From Polaribacter sp. Z022 (GTDB lineage Bacteria; Bacteroidota; Bacteroidia; Flavobacteriales; Flavobacteriaceae): a stretch of 64,000 nucleotides of DNA. A program made the translations under genes and the position numbers. This document shows, one piece after another, positions 10,134 through 22,948 of this stretch. The stretch covers positions 186,001-250,000 of the forward strand of contig NZ_JALCZO010000005.1 of assembly GCF_023555495.1 (NCBI RefSeq), given 5' to 3'. Positions within the stretch are counted from its first letter, which is position 1; each line of letters opens with the position of its first letter. Below the pieces are notes generated by a model that was given only the letters and a program-made list of their open reading frames with translations, was not told the DNA's origin and searched no databases.

Positions 10134-12542
10134 ATGAAAAAGCTATTTTCTTTATTACTTTTTATTACTACCACCATTTTGATAGCTCAAAACGATGAGG
10201 TTAGAAGTAGAATAAATTTTAATAATAACTGGAAATTTAATTTATCTAATAAAGGAGAATATTCAAAACCAGATTATTTAGATGAAGATTGGCGCACCTT
10301 AAATGTACCTCACGATTGGAGTATAGAACAAGAATTTAGTAAAAATAATTCTGGAAGAAATGCATGGTTACCAGGAGGCATTGGTTGGTACAGAAAGTCG
10401 GTTGTTATAGCTAAACAAGATGCAGATAAAGAATTTTTGATTGAATTTGATGGTGTATATAAAAATTCGACGCTTTGGATAAATGGACATTATGTAGGGA
10501 ACCAAAATGATGGTTACACTAATTTTCATTACAATATTACTTCCTTCTTAAAATTTGGAGAGAAAAATACTTTTGCAGTTAAAGTAGATAATTCAATACA
10601 ACCCAATTGCAGGTGGTATTCAGGCTCTGGAATTTACAGAAATGTTTGGTTAGTTAAAACTAATAAAATTGCTGTTGATCAGTTTGGGACATTTATTACT
10701 ACTCCAAAAATATCGGAAGATATAGCTCTTGTAAATATTGAAACAACTATTAGAAATTATAGTAATTCTGAGAGTATTAGCATTGAAACTGTAATTTATA
10801 ACGCCAAAGGATTAAAAGTTGGCTCTGTAAAGTCAAATAAGAACTTAAAGAATAGAACTACAACAAAAATTAATCAACAAGTAACTATTAATAAACCTGA
10901 GTTTTGGTCTCTGCAAGACACTAAAACTTATTCTGCAAAAAGTGTCATTTCTAAAAATGGTAAAGTATTAGATGTTTATAATTCCAAATTCGGTATTAGA
11001 ACTCTAGAGTTTCATCCTAAAAATGGCTTCTTCTTAAATGGAGAAAATTTAAAATTAAAAGGAGTTTGCTTGCACCATGAAGCAGGTGTTTTAGGAGCTG
11101 CAGTTCCTATAGATATTTGGAAATCGCGATTAAAAACGTTAAAAAGTTTTGGTTGCAATGCTATTAGAACTGCTCATAACCCAATGTCTAAGGAGTTTTT
11201 AGATTTATGTGATGAAATGGGGTTTTTGGTGATGAATGAGTTTGTAGATAAATGGAATTCTGATGCTTCTTTAGTTTGGGCGCCAAAAAAACATCCTACT
11301 TTTTTTAATCCAAGTGGTTTTGCAGATCCATTTTTTGAGTTTGAATGGCAGAAAAATTATAAAACAACCATTTTAAGAGATAGAAATCATCCATGTGTTA
11401 TTATTTGGAGTGTTGGTAACGAAAATCATTCTCCAGGAACTGTAGAACAAATTGAAGGACTCAGAAGATATACTGCTTTTGTACGTTCTTTAGACCCTAC
11501 AAGACCTGTTGTTTCTGGAATGGAAAGAGGAAAAGATGGAGATCCATCAGAAAAAATTAAAGCCATTATAAAAACTACTAATGAAATGGATTTAATTGCT
11601 ATGAATTATGGTGAACAATGGGTGAAAGAAATTGGTTTGCAAAATCCTGATAAACCTTATGTTAGCACAGAAAGTTATATATATTTTAATAGTACACCTA
11701 AAAAAAGATTTGCAAACATAGAAAAAGCACCTTGGATTGATGTGTTAGAAAATAACCATAATATGGGGTTATTTTTATGGGTTGGGATTGATTATTTAGG
11801 AGAATCTCGAAATTTTCCAAAACTAGGTTCTGATTCTGGGTTGCTAGATAGAGCAGGTTTTAGAAAAGAAATTTCTTATTTATATGAAGCTTTTTGGTCT
11901 AAAAAACCAATGGTAAGAATTGCGGTTTATGATGGAAAAGCAGATGATTTTTCTACCTCAGGTAGATGGGGTTCTCCACCAATGAAATCGAATTGGAATT
12001 TAGAAAAAAACAAAAAGTACGATTTAGTTACATACACAAACTGCGATTCTGTAGACTTATATTTAAACGGAAAGAAAATTGGAAATAAAAAACTAAAAGA
12101 TTTCTCTAATTGGATTGTAAAGTGGAGAGATGTTAATTATAAACCTGGAACTTTAAAAGCAGTTGGAATTATTAACGGAAAACCGGTTTGTGAATATGTT
12201 ATAAGAACATCAAAAAAACCAAGTTCTTTTAAATTTATTCCTAAAGAAATTACTACAAGAAAAATTATTCAAGTAGAAGTAAATCTAACTGATAGAAAAG
12301 GAGTTTTAGTCAGTCATATACCCACTAAAGTTAATTTTAAAATTAACGGAAACGCCAAAATAATTGGTATTGATAATGGAGATGTTACAGATGCATCAAA
12401 TTTTAACAATACCAAAACTGGAATTATAAAAAACGGTAGATGTTTGGTACTTATACAAGTAGAAAATACAAAAAAAGACATTAGTTTAATTGCTTTTAAC
12501 AATCAAATAAAAAAAGAAAAGACAATTTTAAAAAAAGAATAA
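10134..12542 (+). CDS. GH2 beta-galactosidase-type glycosidase
   Basis: Exported enzyme of 802 residues with a signal peptide ending near ILIAQ. The layout is GH2 sugar-binding jelly roll (about 25-180), immunoglobulin-like domain (about 185-290), TIM barrel (about 295-590) and C-terminal beta domains (about 620-802). The predicted acid/base is Glu430 in WSVGNEN, and the predicted nucleophile is Glu513 in YVSTESY. It would remove terminal beta-linked galactose (or galactose sulfate after desulfation) from oligosaccharides made by the endo-enzymes. The GH2 family also contains glucuronidases and mannosidases, so beta-galactosidase is inferred from the locus. It appears to be the last gene of the first tight gene run; a 108-base gap follows. 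Confidence 0.85.
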   Translation: MKKLFSLLLFITTTILIAQNDEVRSRINFNNNWKFNLSNKGEYSKPDYLDEDWRTLNVPHDWSIEQEFSKNNSGRNAWLPGGIGWYRKSVVIAKQDADKEFLIEFDGVYKNSTLWINGHYVGNQNDGYTNFHYNITSFLKFGEKNTFAVKVDNSIQPNCRWYSGSGIYRNVWLVKTNKIAVDQFGTFITTPKISEDIALVNIETTIRNYSNSESISIETVIYNAKGLKVGSVKSNKNLKNRTTTKINQQVTINKPEFWSLQDTKTYSAKSVISKNGKVLDVYNSKFGIRTLEFHPKNGFFLNGENLKLKGVCLHHEAGVLGAAVPIDIWKSRLKTLKSFGCNAIRTAHNPMSKEFLDLCDEMGFLVMNEFVDKWNSDASLVWAPKKHPTFFNPSGFADPFFEFEWQKNYKTTILRDRNHPCVIIWSVGNENHSPGTVEQIEGLRRYTAFVRSLDPTRPVVSGMERGKDGDPSEKIKAIIKTTNEMDLIAMNYGEQWVKEIGLQNPDKPYVSTESYIYFNSTPKKRFANIEKAPWIDVLENNHNMGLFLWVGIDYLGESRNFPKLGSDSGLLDRAGFRKEISYLYEAFWSKKPMVRIAVYDGKADDFSTSGRWGSPPMKSNWNLEKNKKYDLVTYTNCDSVDLYLNGKKIGNKKLKDFSNWIVKWRDVNYKPGTLKAVGIINGKPVCEYVIRTSKKPSSFKFIPKEITTRKIIQVEVNLTDRKGVLVSHIPTKVNFKINGNAKIIGIDNGDVTDASNFNNTKTGIIKNGRCLVLIQVENTKKDISLIAFNNQIKKEKTILKKE

Positions 12543-12581
12543 CATATCTAAAAAATAACTACTTAAGGTAATAAACGATTG

Positions 12582-12617
12582 TACTTAGATAATTTTATTT
12601 TATTACTTGTCTAAGTA
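12582..12617. repeat. 8-bp inverted repeat in the gap between two GH2 genes
   Basis: TACTTAGA at 12582-12589 pairs with TCTAAGTA at 12610-12617, with a 20-base AT-rich loop. There is no run of T directly after the stem, so I do not call it a terminator. It is the only structure I see in the 108-base gap and could be a regulator site or an mRNA hairpin. Confidence 0.3.
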
Positions 12618-12641
12618 TGTTTTTACATTTATAACAATTAA

Positions 12642-15881
<3,240 letters not shown>

Positions 15882-15902
15882 AACTATAAATTAAATAGTT
15901 TA

Positions 15903-15976
15903 TAAAAAAAAGACAGTGGTTTTACTCTTAAATATTCAATCAGTTGGTTGATTTTGAGTAAAGTCACTGTTTTTTA
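15903..15976 (+). terminator. Long terminator-like hairpin after the LacZ-type gene
   Basis: ACAGTG pairs with CACTGT and, after a small internal loop, TTTACTC pairs with GAGTAAA, with a further small AATCA/TGATT stem inside. An A-run lies on the left and a run of six T on the right. This is the form of a Rho-independent terminator active on the plus strand, possibly on both. It ends only about 15 bases before the ATG of the next gene, leaving no room for a normal promoter between them. Confidence 0.6.
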
Positions 15977-15990
15977 ATAAAAAAGGAAAA

Positions 15991-18900
15991 ATGAAAAAGA
16001 AAAATATACTTAAGAATTTAGTAGTTGTTTTAGGTCTCTTTTTAGTTGTACAAACTCAAGGGCAAACTTTTGATTTTGAAACTCAAAAAGGAGGATGGGA
16101 TGCTGGTTATCAAATGACATCTGCAGACTTAGATAATTCAACAGGTAGAAATACGTTAAAATGTGTTCGAGAAAACGATAATTCTACCTTAACATTAGAT
16201 CCTGCTACAGCAACTATAGATCCTACAACAAAAAATTATCTTAGGCTTGTTATAAAAAATGAAAGTAATGCTATTCAATTTAGAGTTAAAGCACAAACAA
16301 CCAACAGTAGTGATAAAACGATGAATTTTGTTATTACTGCAAATGACTCTGAATTTAAAACCTATATATTTGATTTAGATGCACATGATACTTGGAAAAA
16401 TGCGACAACAACCACAGAGGAAATAAATTTAATGTTTAGATCTGGGTTTGCTGCAGTAGAAGGTAGTATTTTTATTGATGAAATAACATTTTACAATTCA
16501 TTAGAGCCCTTAAGTAGAGCATTACCTGCAGATAGTTATTTTTATAATCCAACAATAAATACCGGAAATACTGCTACTTTTCCAAATGGAGATACTTCTA
16601 CATCTGCATTACAAACTATGATTGATAATTTATCAAGTTCTGGTGGTGGAGTTTTAACAATTAATGCAGGAACGTATACTTTAGAACAAGTACATATGAA
16701 AACAGGAGTTCACATTCGTGTTCATCCAGATGTTGTTTTTAAATCGCTTCCAAGAAATGCGTTGTTTAGAGCAGGGTTTGCAAATAGTTTTGCAAATGTT
16801 AATAATTGGAGTTTTACAAGTACTACAGGTGCTAAATTTACTTTTGATTTTTCTGAATTAAGCCCTGGAGATGATATAAGAGCTTTTCAGTTAGGTAATT
16901 GCAATAACTTTAAATTGGCAGATTTTTTAGTTTTAGACAACTTTACAAAATTTAACGCTGTTTCTTCTGGAGCTGTTGGAGACCCAGATGTAAGTGGAGA
17001 TTATATTCAAGATTCTGCAAAATTTCCAAGTTTTGGAATTATAGAAAATCTATCTATAGAAAAAGCTCATTATGGATATGGATTAACCCAAAATCAAGTA
17101 ATTCAAGATGCACTATTCAGAAATCTATCTGGAGAAGGAGGTGTTACTTTGCGTTTAGAATCTGGTTATGAGGGGCTTGCTAATAGATATCTGCAAGATA
17201 ATTCGCCAACAATAGAAAGAGTATATGGAAGAAATATTTCTTGCTCTAAAGGAGCGCATGCAGTAATGTTATCTCCTCATACAATTACACATGGAGTAGT
17301 AGATATTAGAGATATTTCTGGCGAAAGCTGTGAGGCTGTAGTATCTATTAAAGATGGTTTTCTATCTGAATCAAAAGGACAGGCAGATTCAAATGGAAAT
17401 CCTATTAATGGACACACTCAAGGTACTTTTTCAGAAGAATCTGTAATAGCAAATATTACAGCAACTTTTGGATTAGAAGCACAAGTAAGAAGTTCGCGTT
17501 TAAGACACGTGCCTTGTGCATTAAGAGGTTATGTAACATTAACTAAAAATTTAGATGATGAGTCTTATAAATCTCCAGCTTTAGCTCCTGTTTATTATTT
17601 AGCACTTCAAAATTATACTTCTTTTAATAATCCAGCAGGAACATACAAAGTTGTAGTAGACAATCTAACACATTCAGGGTTTTTATCAGAAATTAGATCT
17701 GATGGTTTTATTACAAATGAAGAAGATAATGATTTTGAAGGGTGTGATGTAGATGGAACTCCAATTTGGATTCCAGGATCAGAAAAAAATACAACAAATC
17801 CATTGCAAACATCAACCTTAAAATCGCTTCATGCATTTTCTGATGGAGTTTGGGAAAATGCTAATACTTGGGGAGGAATATTACCTGTTCAGTCAGATTT
17901 AAAAACAATTCTGGGTAATGTTACCATAAATTCTAGTGTAGTTTCTGATGGAGCAATTACTATAAATTCTGGAAAAAACTTAACTATAAATTCTGGAAAT
18001 TCATTAGTTCTAAATTCTAACATTACCACTAATAATGGGTTAGTTTTAGAATCTGGAGCTCAATTAAAGATTTCAGGAACAGCTTCAGGTAATGCTATTT
18101 ATAAAAGAACATTAAACACTACAAGTGATGGAGCAGCAACTAATTTAGAAGGTTGGTTTTCTGTTTCTCCACCAGTTTCTGGAGAAATATTGAATACAGC
18201 TTGGGTAGATGCTAATTCGCTAGCTACAAGTTTATCAGGAAAAAGAGGTATTGCTACTTACTTAGAAGACACCAATTCTTGGGCTTATTTTAATGGTACA
18301 ACAACTAATTTTACTGCAGGTAAAGGTTATATTGTTAAAAGTACAAATGGTACAATTACTTTTGAAGGAGCTATGAATACAGAAGAAACAGGAGTAAATA
18401 TTTTAGTTAAAAATGATGGAAGTGGATTTAACTTATTAGGAAATCCTTATACAGCTAAAATAAGTAGTAAGAAATTTTTAGAAGATAATACAGGAGATTT
18501 AGCAGAGCAAGAAATTTATGTTTGGAATGATAATGGAAACACTTACAATACATTTAACAATTTAAGTGATTTTAAAGTATCACCAGGACAAGCCTTTTTT
18601 ATAAAAGCAAACAAAGAAACAACATTAAATTTTGCAAAATCTAATCAAGAAATTGGTGGAGATACTTTTCAAAAATCATCCAATACTAAATTAAAATTAA
18701 CAGTAGCAAATGGAAAAACGCATAGATATGCAGAAATCTATTATATAGAAGATGCTACTAAAGGTTATGATAGAGGTTATGATGGAGAAGTTTTTGGAGG
18801 AATAACAGATAGTTTTTCTTTATACACACATTTATTAGAAAATAATCAAGGGAAAAAATATCAAATTCAAGCTTTACCAAATTTAGATTTTGAAACTTTG

Positions 18901-19368
18901 ATTGTTCCAATAGGTATTAAAGTTAATGATAATTCAGAACATGTTTTTAAATTAGAAACAGATAATATTCCTTCTGGCTTAAAAGTGTTTTTAGAAGATA
19001 CATTAGAAAATAAGTTTATAGAGTTAAGTGAAATAAATACAGAATACAAAGTGAACTTAGTCAATAATGCTGATGAAATTGGACGTTTTTATTTGCATAC
19101 CAAAAGTTCAATATTATCTACTAAAAATTCTATGATAGATAATGTAAGTATTTATCAACTAAACAATTCTAAGTTAAAAATATTAGGTTTAAAAGCAGAA
19201 AAAACAAATGTTTCACTATTTAATGTTCTTGGTAAGCAAGTATTGCAAACTTCATTTAAAGCCAATGAAATTAAAGAAATTTCAATACCAAAATTATCTA
19301 AAGGAGTTTATTTAGTTAAAGTTAAAACTACTTTAGGTACATTAAGTAAAAGACTGCTTATTAAATAA
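15991..19368 (+). CDS. Large modular GH82-like beta-helix protein with N-terminal binding module and T9SS domain
   Basis: This 1125-residue exported protein has a signal peptide ending near TQGQ. Residues 25-168 form a beta-sandwich (DFETQKGGW ... IDEITFYN) that looks like a carbohydrate-binding module. Residues 176-605 are a beta-helix very similar to the protein at 21321-22940. Residues 615-700 hold a repetitive beta region (DGVWENANTWGG, then Asn/Thr-rich strands), residues 700-1050 a further beta-rich region of unknown role, and the end (about 1055-1125) is a T9SS sorting domain (FNVLGKQVLQT, GVYLVKVKTT). Gln367 and Glu390 have the 23-residue spacing expected of GH82; the residue two after Glu390 is Gly rather than Asp. 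It is probably secreted to the cell surface to attack the galactan backbone. A binding rather than catalytic role is possible. Confidence 0.6.
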   Translation: MKKKNILKNLVVVLGLFLVVQTQGQTFDFETQKGGWDAGYQMTSADLDNSTGRNTLKCVRENDNSTLTLDPATATIDPTTKNYLRLVIKNESNAIQFRVKAQTTNSSDKTMNFVITANDSEFKTYIFDLDAHDTWKNATTTTEEINLMFRSGFAAVEGSIFIDEITFYNSLEPLSRALPADSYFYNPTINTGNTATFPNGDTSTSALQTMIDNLSSSGGGVLTINAGTYTLEQVHMKTGVHIRVHPDVVFKSLPRNALFRAGFANSFANVNNWSFTSTTGAKFTFDFSELSPGDDIRAFQLGNCNNFKLADFLVLDNFTKFNAVSSGAVGDPDVSGDYIQDSAKFPSFGIIENLSIEKAHYGYGLTQNQVIQDALFRNLSGEGGVTLRLESGYEGLANRYLQDNSPTIERVYGRNISCSKGAHAVMLSPHTITHGVVDIRDISGESCEAVVSIKDGFLSESKGQADSNGNPINGHTQGTFSEESVIANITATFGLEAQVRSSRLRHVPCALRGYVTLTKNLDDESYKSPALAPVYYLALQNYTSFNNPAGTYKVVVDNLTHSGFLSEIRSDGFITNEEDNDFEGCDVDGTPIWIPGSEKNTTNPLQTSTLKSLHAFSDGVWENANTWGGILPVQSDLKTILGNVTINSSVVSDGAITINSGKNLTINSGNSLVLNSNITTNNGLVLESGAQLKISGTASGNAIYKRTLNTTSDGAATNLEGWFSVSPPVSGEILNTAWVDANSLATSLSGKRGIATYLEDTNSWAYFNGTTTNFTAGKGYIVKSTNGTITFEGAMNTEETGVNILVKNDGSGFNLLGNPYTAKISSKKFLEDNTGDLAEQEIYVWNDNGNTYNTFNNLSDFKVSPGQAFFIKANKETTLNFAKSNQEIGGDTFQKSSNTKLKLTVANGKTHRYAEIYYIEDATKGYDRGYDGEVFGGITDSFSLYTHLLENNQGKKYQIQALPNLDFETLIVPIGIKVNDNSEHVFKLETDNIPSGLKVFLEDTLENKFIELSEINTEYKVNLVNNADEIGRFYLHTKSSILSTKNSMIDNVSIYQLNNSKLKILGLKAEKTNVSLFNVLGKQVLQTSFKANEIKEISIPKLSKGVYLVKVKTTLGTLSKRLLIK

Positions 19369-19437
19369 AACTTGTAAGGGTTGTAAATAGAATACTTAAA
19401 CCTATAAATACATACTTTATACTCAGAAATACAGTTT

Positions 19438-19473
19438 AATTTCTTAATGTGATTAGGTTTACATTAAGAAATT
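19438..19473. repeat. 13-bp perfect inverted repeat just upstream of the GH110 gene
   Basis: AATTTCTTAATGT at 19438-19450 is perfectly complementary to ACATTAAGAAATT at 19461-19473 around a 10-base loop. The repeat ends 14 bases before the chosen ATG at 19488. No T-run follows, so a terminator is unlikely. It may be a dimeric regulator site or an mRNA hairpin in the leader. Confidence 0.45.
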
Positions 19474-19487
19474 ATAATTTTATGTTT

Positions 19488-21308
19488 ATGAAGAACTTTT
19501 TCACTTTCATGTTTGTGTTACTTTTAAGTTTTAATTGTAGTGCACAAAATCAAACTATAAATGTTGCAGATCATGGTATAAAACCAGGTAAAGATGTTAC
19601 ACTAGAAGTCTATCAATTAATAAAATCTTTAGAAGGAAAGAAAAATATTACATTATTTTTTCCAAAAGGGCAATATGAGTTTTATCCAGAAAATGCCTAT
19701 GAAGAATATAGAGCTGTTACCAATCATGATAACAGTATGAAAAAGATTGCTTTACCAATTTATAATTTTGATAATTTTACTTTAGATGGTAATGGATCTA
19801 CATTTATGTTTCATGGATTAATATCTCCAATTGTTGTTGAAGGTTCTAGAAACACAACCTTAAAAAACTTTAGTATTGATTGGGATAAATCGTTTGTAAA
19901 TGAATTAAAAGTTATTAAAAATAATACTGAAGAAAACTCTTTTGTAGTTGAGGTAGCTAATAATAAATTTGGATTCGAAATTAAAAACAATCAACTTTTA
20001 TTTAACCATTATAGTTGGCAAGATATTATCGGACAAAATATAGCTTTTGACTCAGAAACAAGATCTCCTATTTGGCAAACAAGAAGTTATTATTTAAAGC
20101 CACAACCAAAAAAGGCATCAAAAGTAATTAAGCTAGATAAGAATACAATTAAGTTTGTTAATTATACTAAAAAAACGCCACCAATTGGAACCGTTATTGC
20201 AACTTATGGTAAAAGTCCAGGGTCAAATAGATTAGCACCAGGTATTCATTTATCAAACTCTAAAGATAATTTTTTAAATGATGTTACAGTGCTACAATCT
20301 GGAGGAATGGGTTTAATTGCAGAAAGATGTGAAAATGTATCTTTAGATAAATTTATAGTTACTTCTAGAGATGGCAGAACAATTGCAGCACGTGCAGATG
20401 CTACCCACTTTTTAGGATGTAAAGGAACAATTAAGTTAGAAAACTGTTTGTTTGAACATATGCTAGATGATGGTATAAATGTTCATGGAGCTTATGTAAA
20501 AGTTGTAAAGTATTTAGGAAATAAAACTTTTTTATGTGAAACAAGTCACGTACAACAAATAGGATTTCTTTTCGGAGAAAAAGGAGATGAGGTTATGATA
20601 ACTTCAAGAGAAACAATTCTTCCTGTTTTTAAAACTGAAATTGAAGATGTAGAAATTCTTAACGAAAGAAGAACATTAATTACAGTTACAGAAATGCCAG
20701 AAGCATTGCCAGAAGGAAAATTATCTTTAGAGAACCTTACTTGGTATCCTGATTTATACATGAATAAAAATATTATCAGAGAAAATAGAGCAAGAAGTGC
20801 GCTGATTACTACCAAAGGAAAAGTACTTGTAGAAAACAACTATTTTTCTTCTCAAATGCACGGTATTCTTATTGAAGGAGATAATAACAAATGGTACGAA
20901 TCTGGAGGAGTACAAGACATTACTATTAGAAACAATACTTTTAATACAATTGGTTATGGTAATGGTTTGTCTTACCCATTATTAGCCTCTCCTTTATTTA
21001 CACCAAGTCAGAGAATTGGAGATAAAAAATTTCATCGTAATATTAATTTTAGTAATAACATTATTAAAAGTTTTAACGGTCATGTAGCTCAAGCTTTTTC
21101 TGTAAAAGGACTTCAAATAACTAACAATACTATAGAAATGGTTAAAGACTACCCAACAGGATCAAAATTACCATCAATTAGTTTAGATTATTGTGAAGAT
21201 GTTACCATTGAAAAAAATAAATATAAAAATTTCGATTTCCCTATACGTATTGATAAGAAAGAAAACTGTACTTCTGTAAAAGTAAAAAGAAATAAAGGGG
21301 TAAAGTAA
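19488..21308 (+). CDS. GH110 alpha-1,3-galactosidase
   Basis: Exported exo-alpha-galactosidase of 606 residues. I chose the ATG at 19488 because it starts directly at a good signal peptide (MKNFFTFMFVLLL ... NCSAQ); a longer frame would need a GTG start inside the inverted repeat upstream. GH110 hallmarks are the N-terminal FFPKGQYEFYPENA, the segment DGNGSTFMFHG, the motif ADATHF and the catalytic-region motif LDDGINVHG (Asp327/Asp328). GH110 enzymes are inverting and release terminal alpha-1,3-linked galactose. Marine members are known to act on carrageenan-derived oligosaccharides, and here the alpha-1,3 bonds alternate with beta-1,4 bonds cleaved by the GH2 enzymes. It sits between two paralogous GH82-like genes, 12 bases ahead of the second. 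Confidence 0.9.
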   Translation: MKNFFTFMFVLLLSFNCSAQNQTINVADHGIKPGKDVTLEVYQLIKSLEGKKNITLFFPKGQYEFYPENAYEEYRAVTNHDNSMKKIALPIYNFDNFTLDGNGSTFMFHGLISPIVVEGSRNTTLKNFSIDWDKSFVNELKVIKNNTEENSFVVEVANNKFGFEIKNNQLLFNHYSWQDIIGQNIAFDSETRSPIWQTRSYYLKPQPKKASKVIKLDKNTIKFVNYTKKTPPIGTVIATYGKSPGSNRLAPGIHLSNSKDNFLNDVTVLQSGGMGLIAERCENVSLDKFIVTSRDGRTIAARADATHFLGCKGTIKLENCLFEHMLDDGINVHGAYVKVVKYLGNKTFLCETSHVQQIGFLFGEKGDEVMITSRETILPVFKTEIEDVEILNERRTLITVTEMPEALPEGKLSLENLTWYPDLYMNKNIIRENRARSALITTKGKVLVENNYFSSQMHGILIEGDNNKWYESGGVQDITIRNNTFNTIGYGNGLSYPLLASPLFTPSQRIGDKKFHRNINFSNNIIKSFNGHVAQAFSVKGLQITNNTIEMVKDYPTGSKLPSISLDYCEDVTIEKNKYKNFDFPIRIDKKENCTSVKVKRNKGVK

Positions 21309-21320
21309 ATTTAGAACTGT

Positions 21321-22940
21321 ATGATGACTTTTAAAAAGATATTGCTGTTATGTTTTCTATTTTCAATGAGCATTGTTTTAGGACAACAGCCAATAGATAG
21401 AGTGCTTCCTGCAGATAATTATTTTTACAATCCAACAATTAATACTTCTAATCAAGCAACTTTTCCAAACGGATCTAGTTCTACATCAGCATTACAATCT
21501 ATGATTAATAGTTTGTCTAATGCAGGTGGTGGAGTATTAACAATTAATGCAGGTACTTACACTTTAAGTCAAGTACACATGAAAACAGGTGTGCATATTA
21601 GAGTGCATCCAGATGTAGTTTTTAAATCTGAACCAAGAAATTCATTATTTAGAGCAGGATATGATAATAGCTTTGCCAATGTAAGTAATTGGAGTTTTCA
21701 AAGTACAAATGGTGAGAAATTTACATTTGATTTTTCAGAATTAAATCCAGGTGAAGGAATAAGAGCTTTTCAATTAGGGAATACCAATAACTTTAAGTTA
21801 TCAGATTTTTTGGTTTTAGATAATTTTACCAAATTTAATGCAGTTTCTTCAGGAGCAGTAGGAAGTTCTCCAGCAAAATTTGCATCCTTTGGTATTATTG
21901 AAAATCTAGATATTAAAAAAGCACATTATGGCTATGGTTTAACTCAAAATCAAGTTATTCAAGATGTTCTATTTAGAAATTTATCTGGAGAAGGAGGTGT
22001 CACTTTAAGATTAGAATCTGGTTTTAAAGGTTTGGCAGATTTATATGTAACAGACAAGACTCCAATTATAAATAATGTGTATGGTAGAAATATTTCTTGT
22101 ACAAAAGGTGCTCATGCAGTAATGCTATCTCCACACACTATTACCCAAGGTATGGTAGATGTAAGAGATATTAGCGGAACAAGTTGTGAGGCTGTTGTTT
22201 CAATTAATTTTGGTTTTTTATCAGAAAGCAAAGGTCAATCAGATTCAAATGGTAATCCAATAAATGGCCATAATCAAGGTACATTTTCAGAAAATTCTGT
22301 AATAGCAAATGTCTCAGCAACTTATGGAGTAGAAGCACAAGTTAGAAGTGCAAGGTTAAGACATGTTCCTTGTGCTTTAAGAGGTTATATTCATTTAGAA
22401 GAAAAAAATCCAGATGATGAGTCTTATAAATCACCTTCTTTAGCGCCAGTTTATTATTTAGCTTTAGAAGATTATGTTTCTTTAGGTAACCCAAAAGGGA
22501 GATATAAAATAGTTTTAGAAAACGTAACACATACTGGTTTTTCTTCAGAAATTAGAGCAGATGGTTTAATTACAGATGGAGGAGAAAATGATTTTGAAGG
22601 ATGTGATATTAATGATTCTCCTATTTGGATTAAAGGAGATGATAAAAATACACCAAACCCTTTACAGACTTCTTATGTAGCAGAAATTTTAAATAATGAT
22701 GATTTTTTAAAGGATAATTCATTTTTAATATATCAAAAAGAGAATTCTAAATTTATTACTATAAAAAGTAATTTAAAAGCTAAGATAGAAGTCTACAATT
22801 TTTTAGGTCAGTTAGTATTAAAAGAAGAGAAAAATACAGAGATAATGAGTTTAGATGTTTCTAATTTGTCAAAAAGTATGTATGTTTTTCATTTTAATAT
22901 TGATGGAAATCAGTTCATAAAAAAAATAATTATTAAATAA
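21321..22940 (+). CDS. GH82-like beta-helix enzyme with T9SS domain (short paralogue)
   Basis: Exported 539-residue protein with a signal peptide ending near VLGQQ. Residues 28-460 are a beta-helix that matches the catalytic-like region of the 1125-residue protein at 15991-19368 almost residue for residue (shared PTINT, GGGVLTINAGTYTL, HMKTGVHIRVHPDVVFKS and GEGGVTLRLESG segments). Residues 470-539 are a T9SS sorting domain (YNFLGQLVLKEE). Gln209 and Glu232 keep the 23-residue GH82-type spacing; the position after Glu-Ser is Gly. It lacks the N-terminal binding module and the long C-terminal region of its paralogue. A tandem duplication split by the GH110 gene is the simplest explanation. The next sulfatase starts 8 bases downstream. 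Confidence 0.6.
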   Translation: MMTFKKILLLCFLFSMSIVLGQQPIDRVLPADNYFYNPTINTSNQATFPNGSSSTSALQSMINSLSNAGGGVLTINAGTYTLSQVHMKTGVHIRVHPDVVFKSEPRNSLFRAGYDNSFANVSNWSFQSTNGEKFTFDFSELNPGEGIRAFQLGNTNNFKLSDFLVLDNFTKFNAVSSGAVGSSPAKFASFGIIENLDIKKAHYGYGLTQNQVIQDVLFRNLSGEGGVTLRLESGFKGLADLYVTDKTPIINNVYGRNISCTKGAHAVMLSPHTITQGMVDVRDISGTSCEAVVSINFGFLSESKGQSDSNGNPINGHNQGTFSENSVIANVSATYGVEAQVRSARLRHVPCALRGYIHLEEKNPDDESYKSPSLAPVYYLALEDYVSLGNPKGRYKIVLENVTHTGFSSEIRADGLITDGGENDFEGCDINDSPIWIKGDDKNTPNPLQTSYVAEILNNDDFLKDNSFLIYQKENSKFITIKSNLKAKIEVYNFLGQLVLKEEKNTEIMSLDVSNLSKSMYVFHFNIDGNQFIKKIIIK

Positions 22941-22948
22941 ATTTAAAA

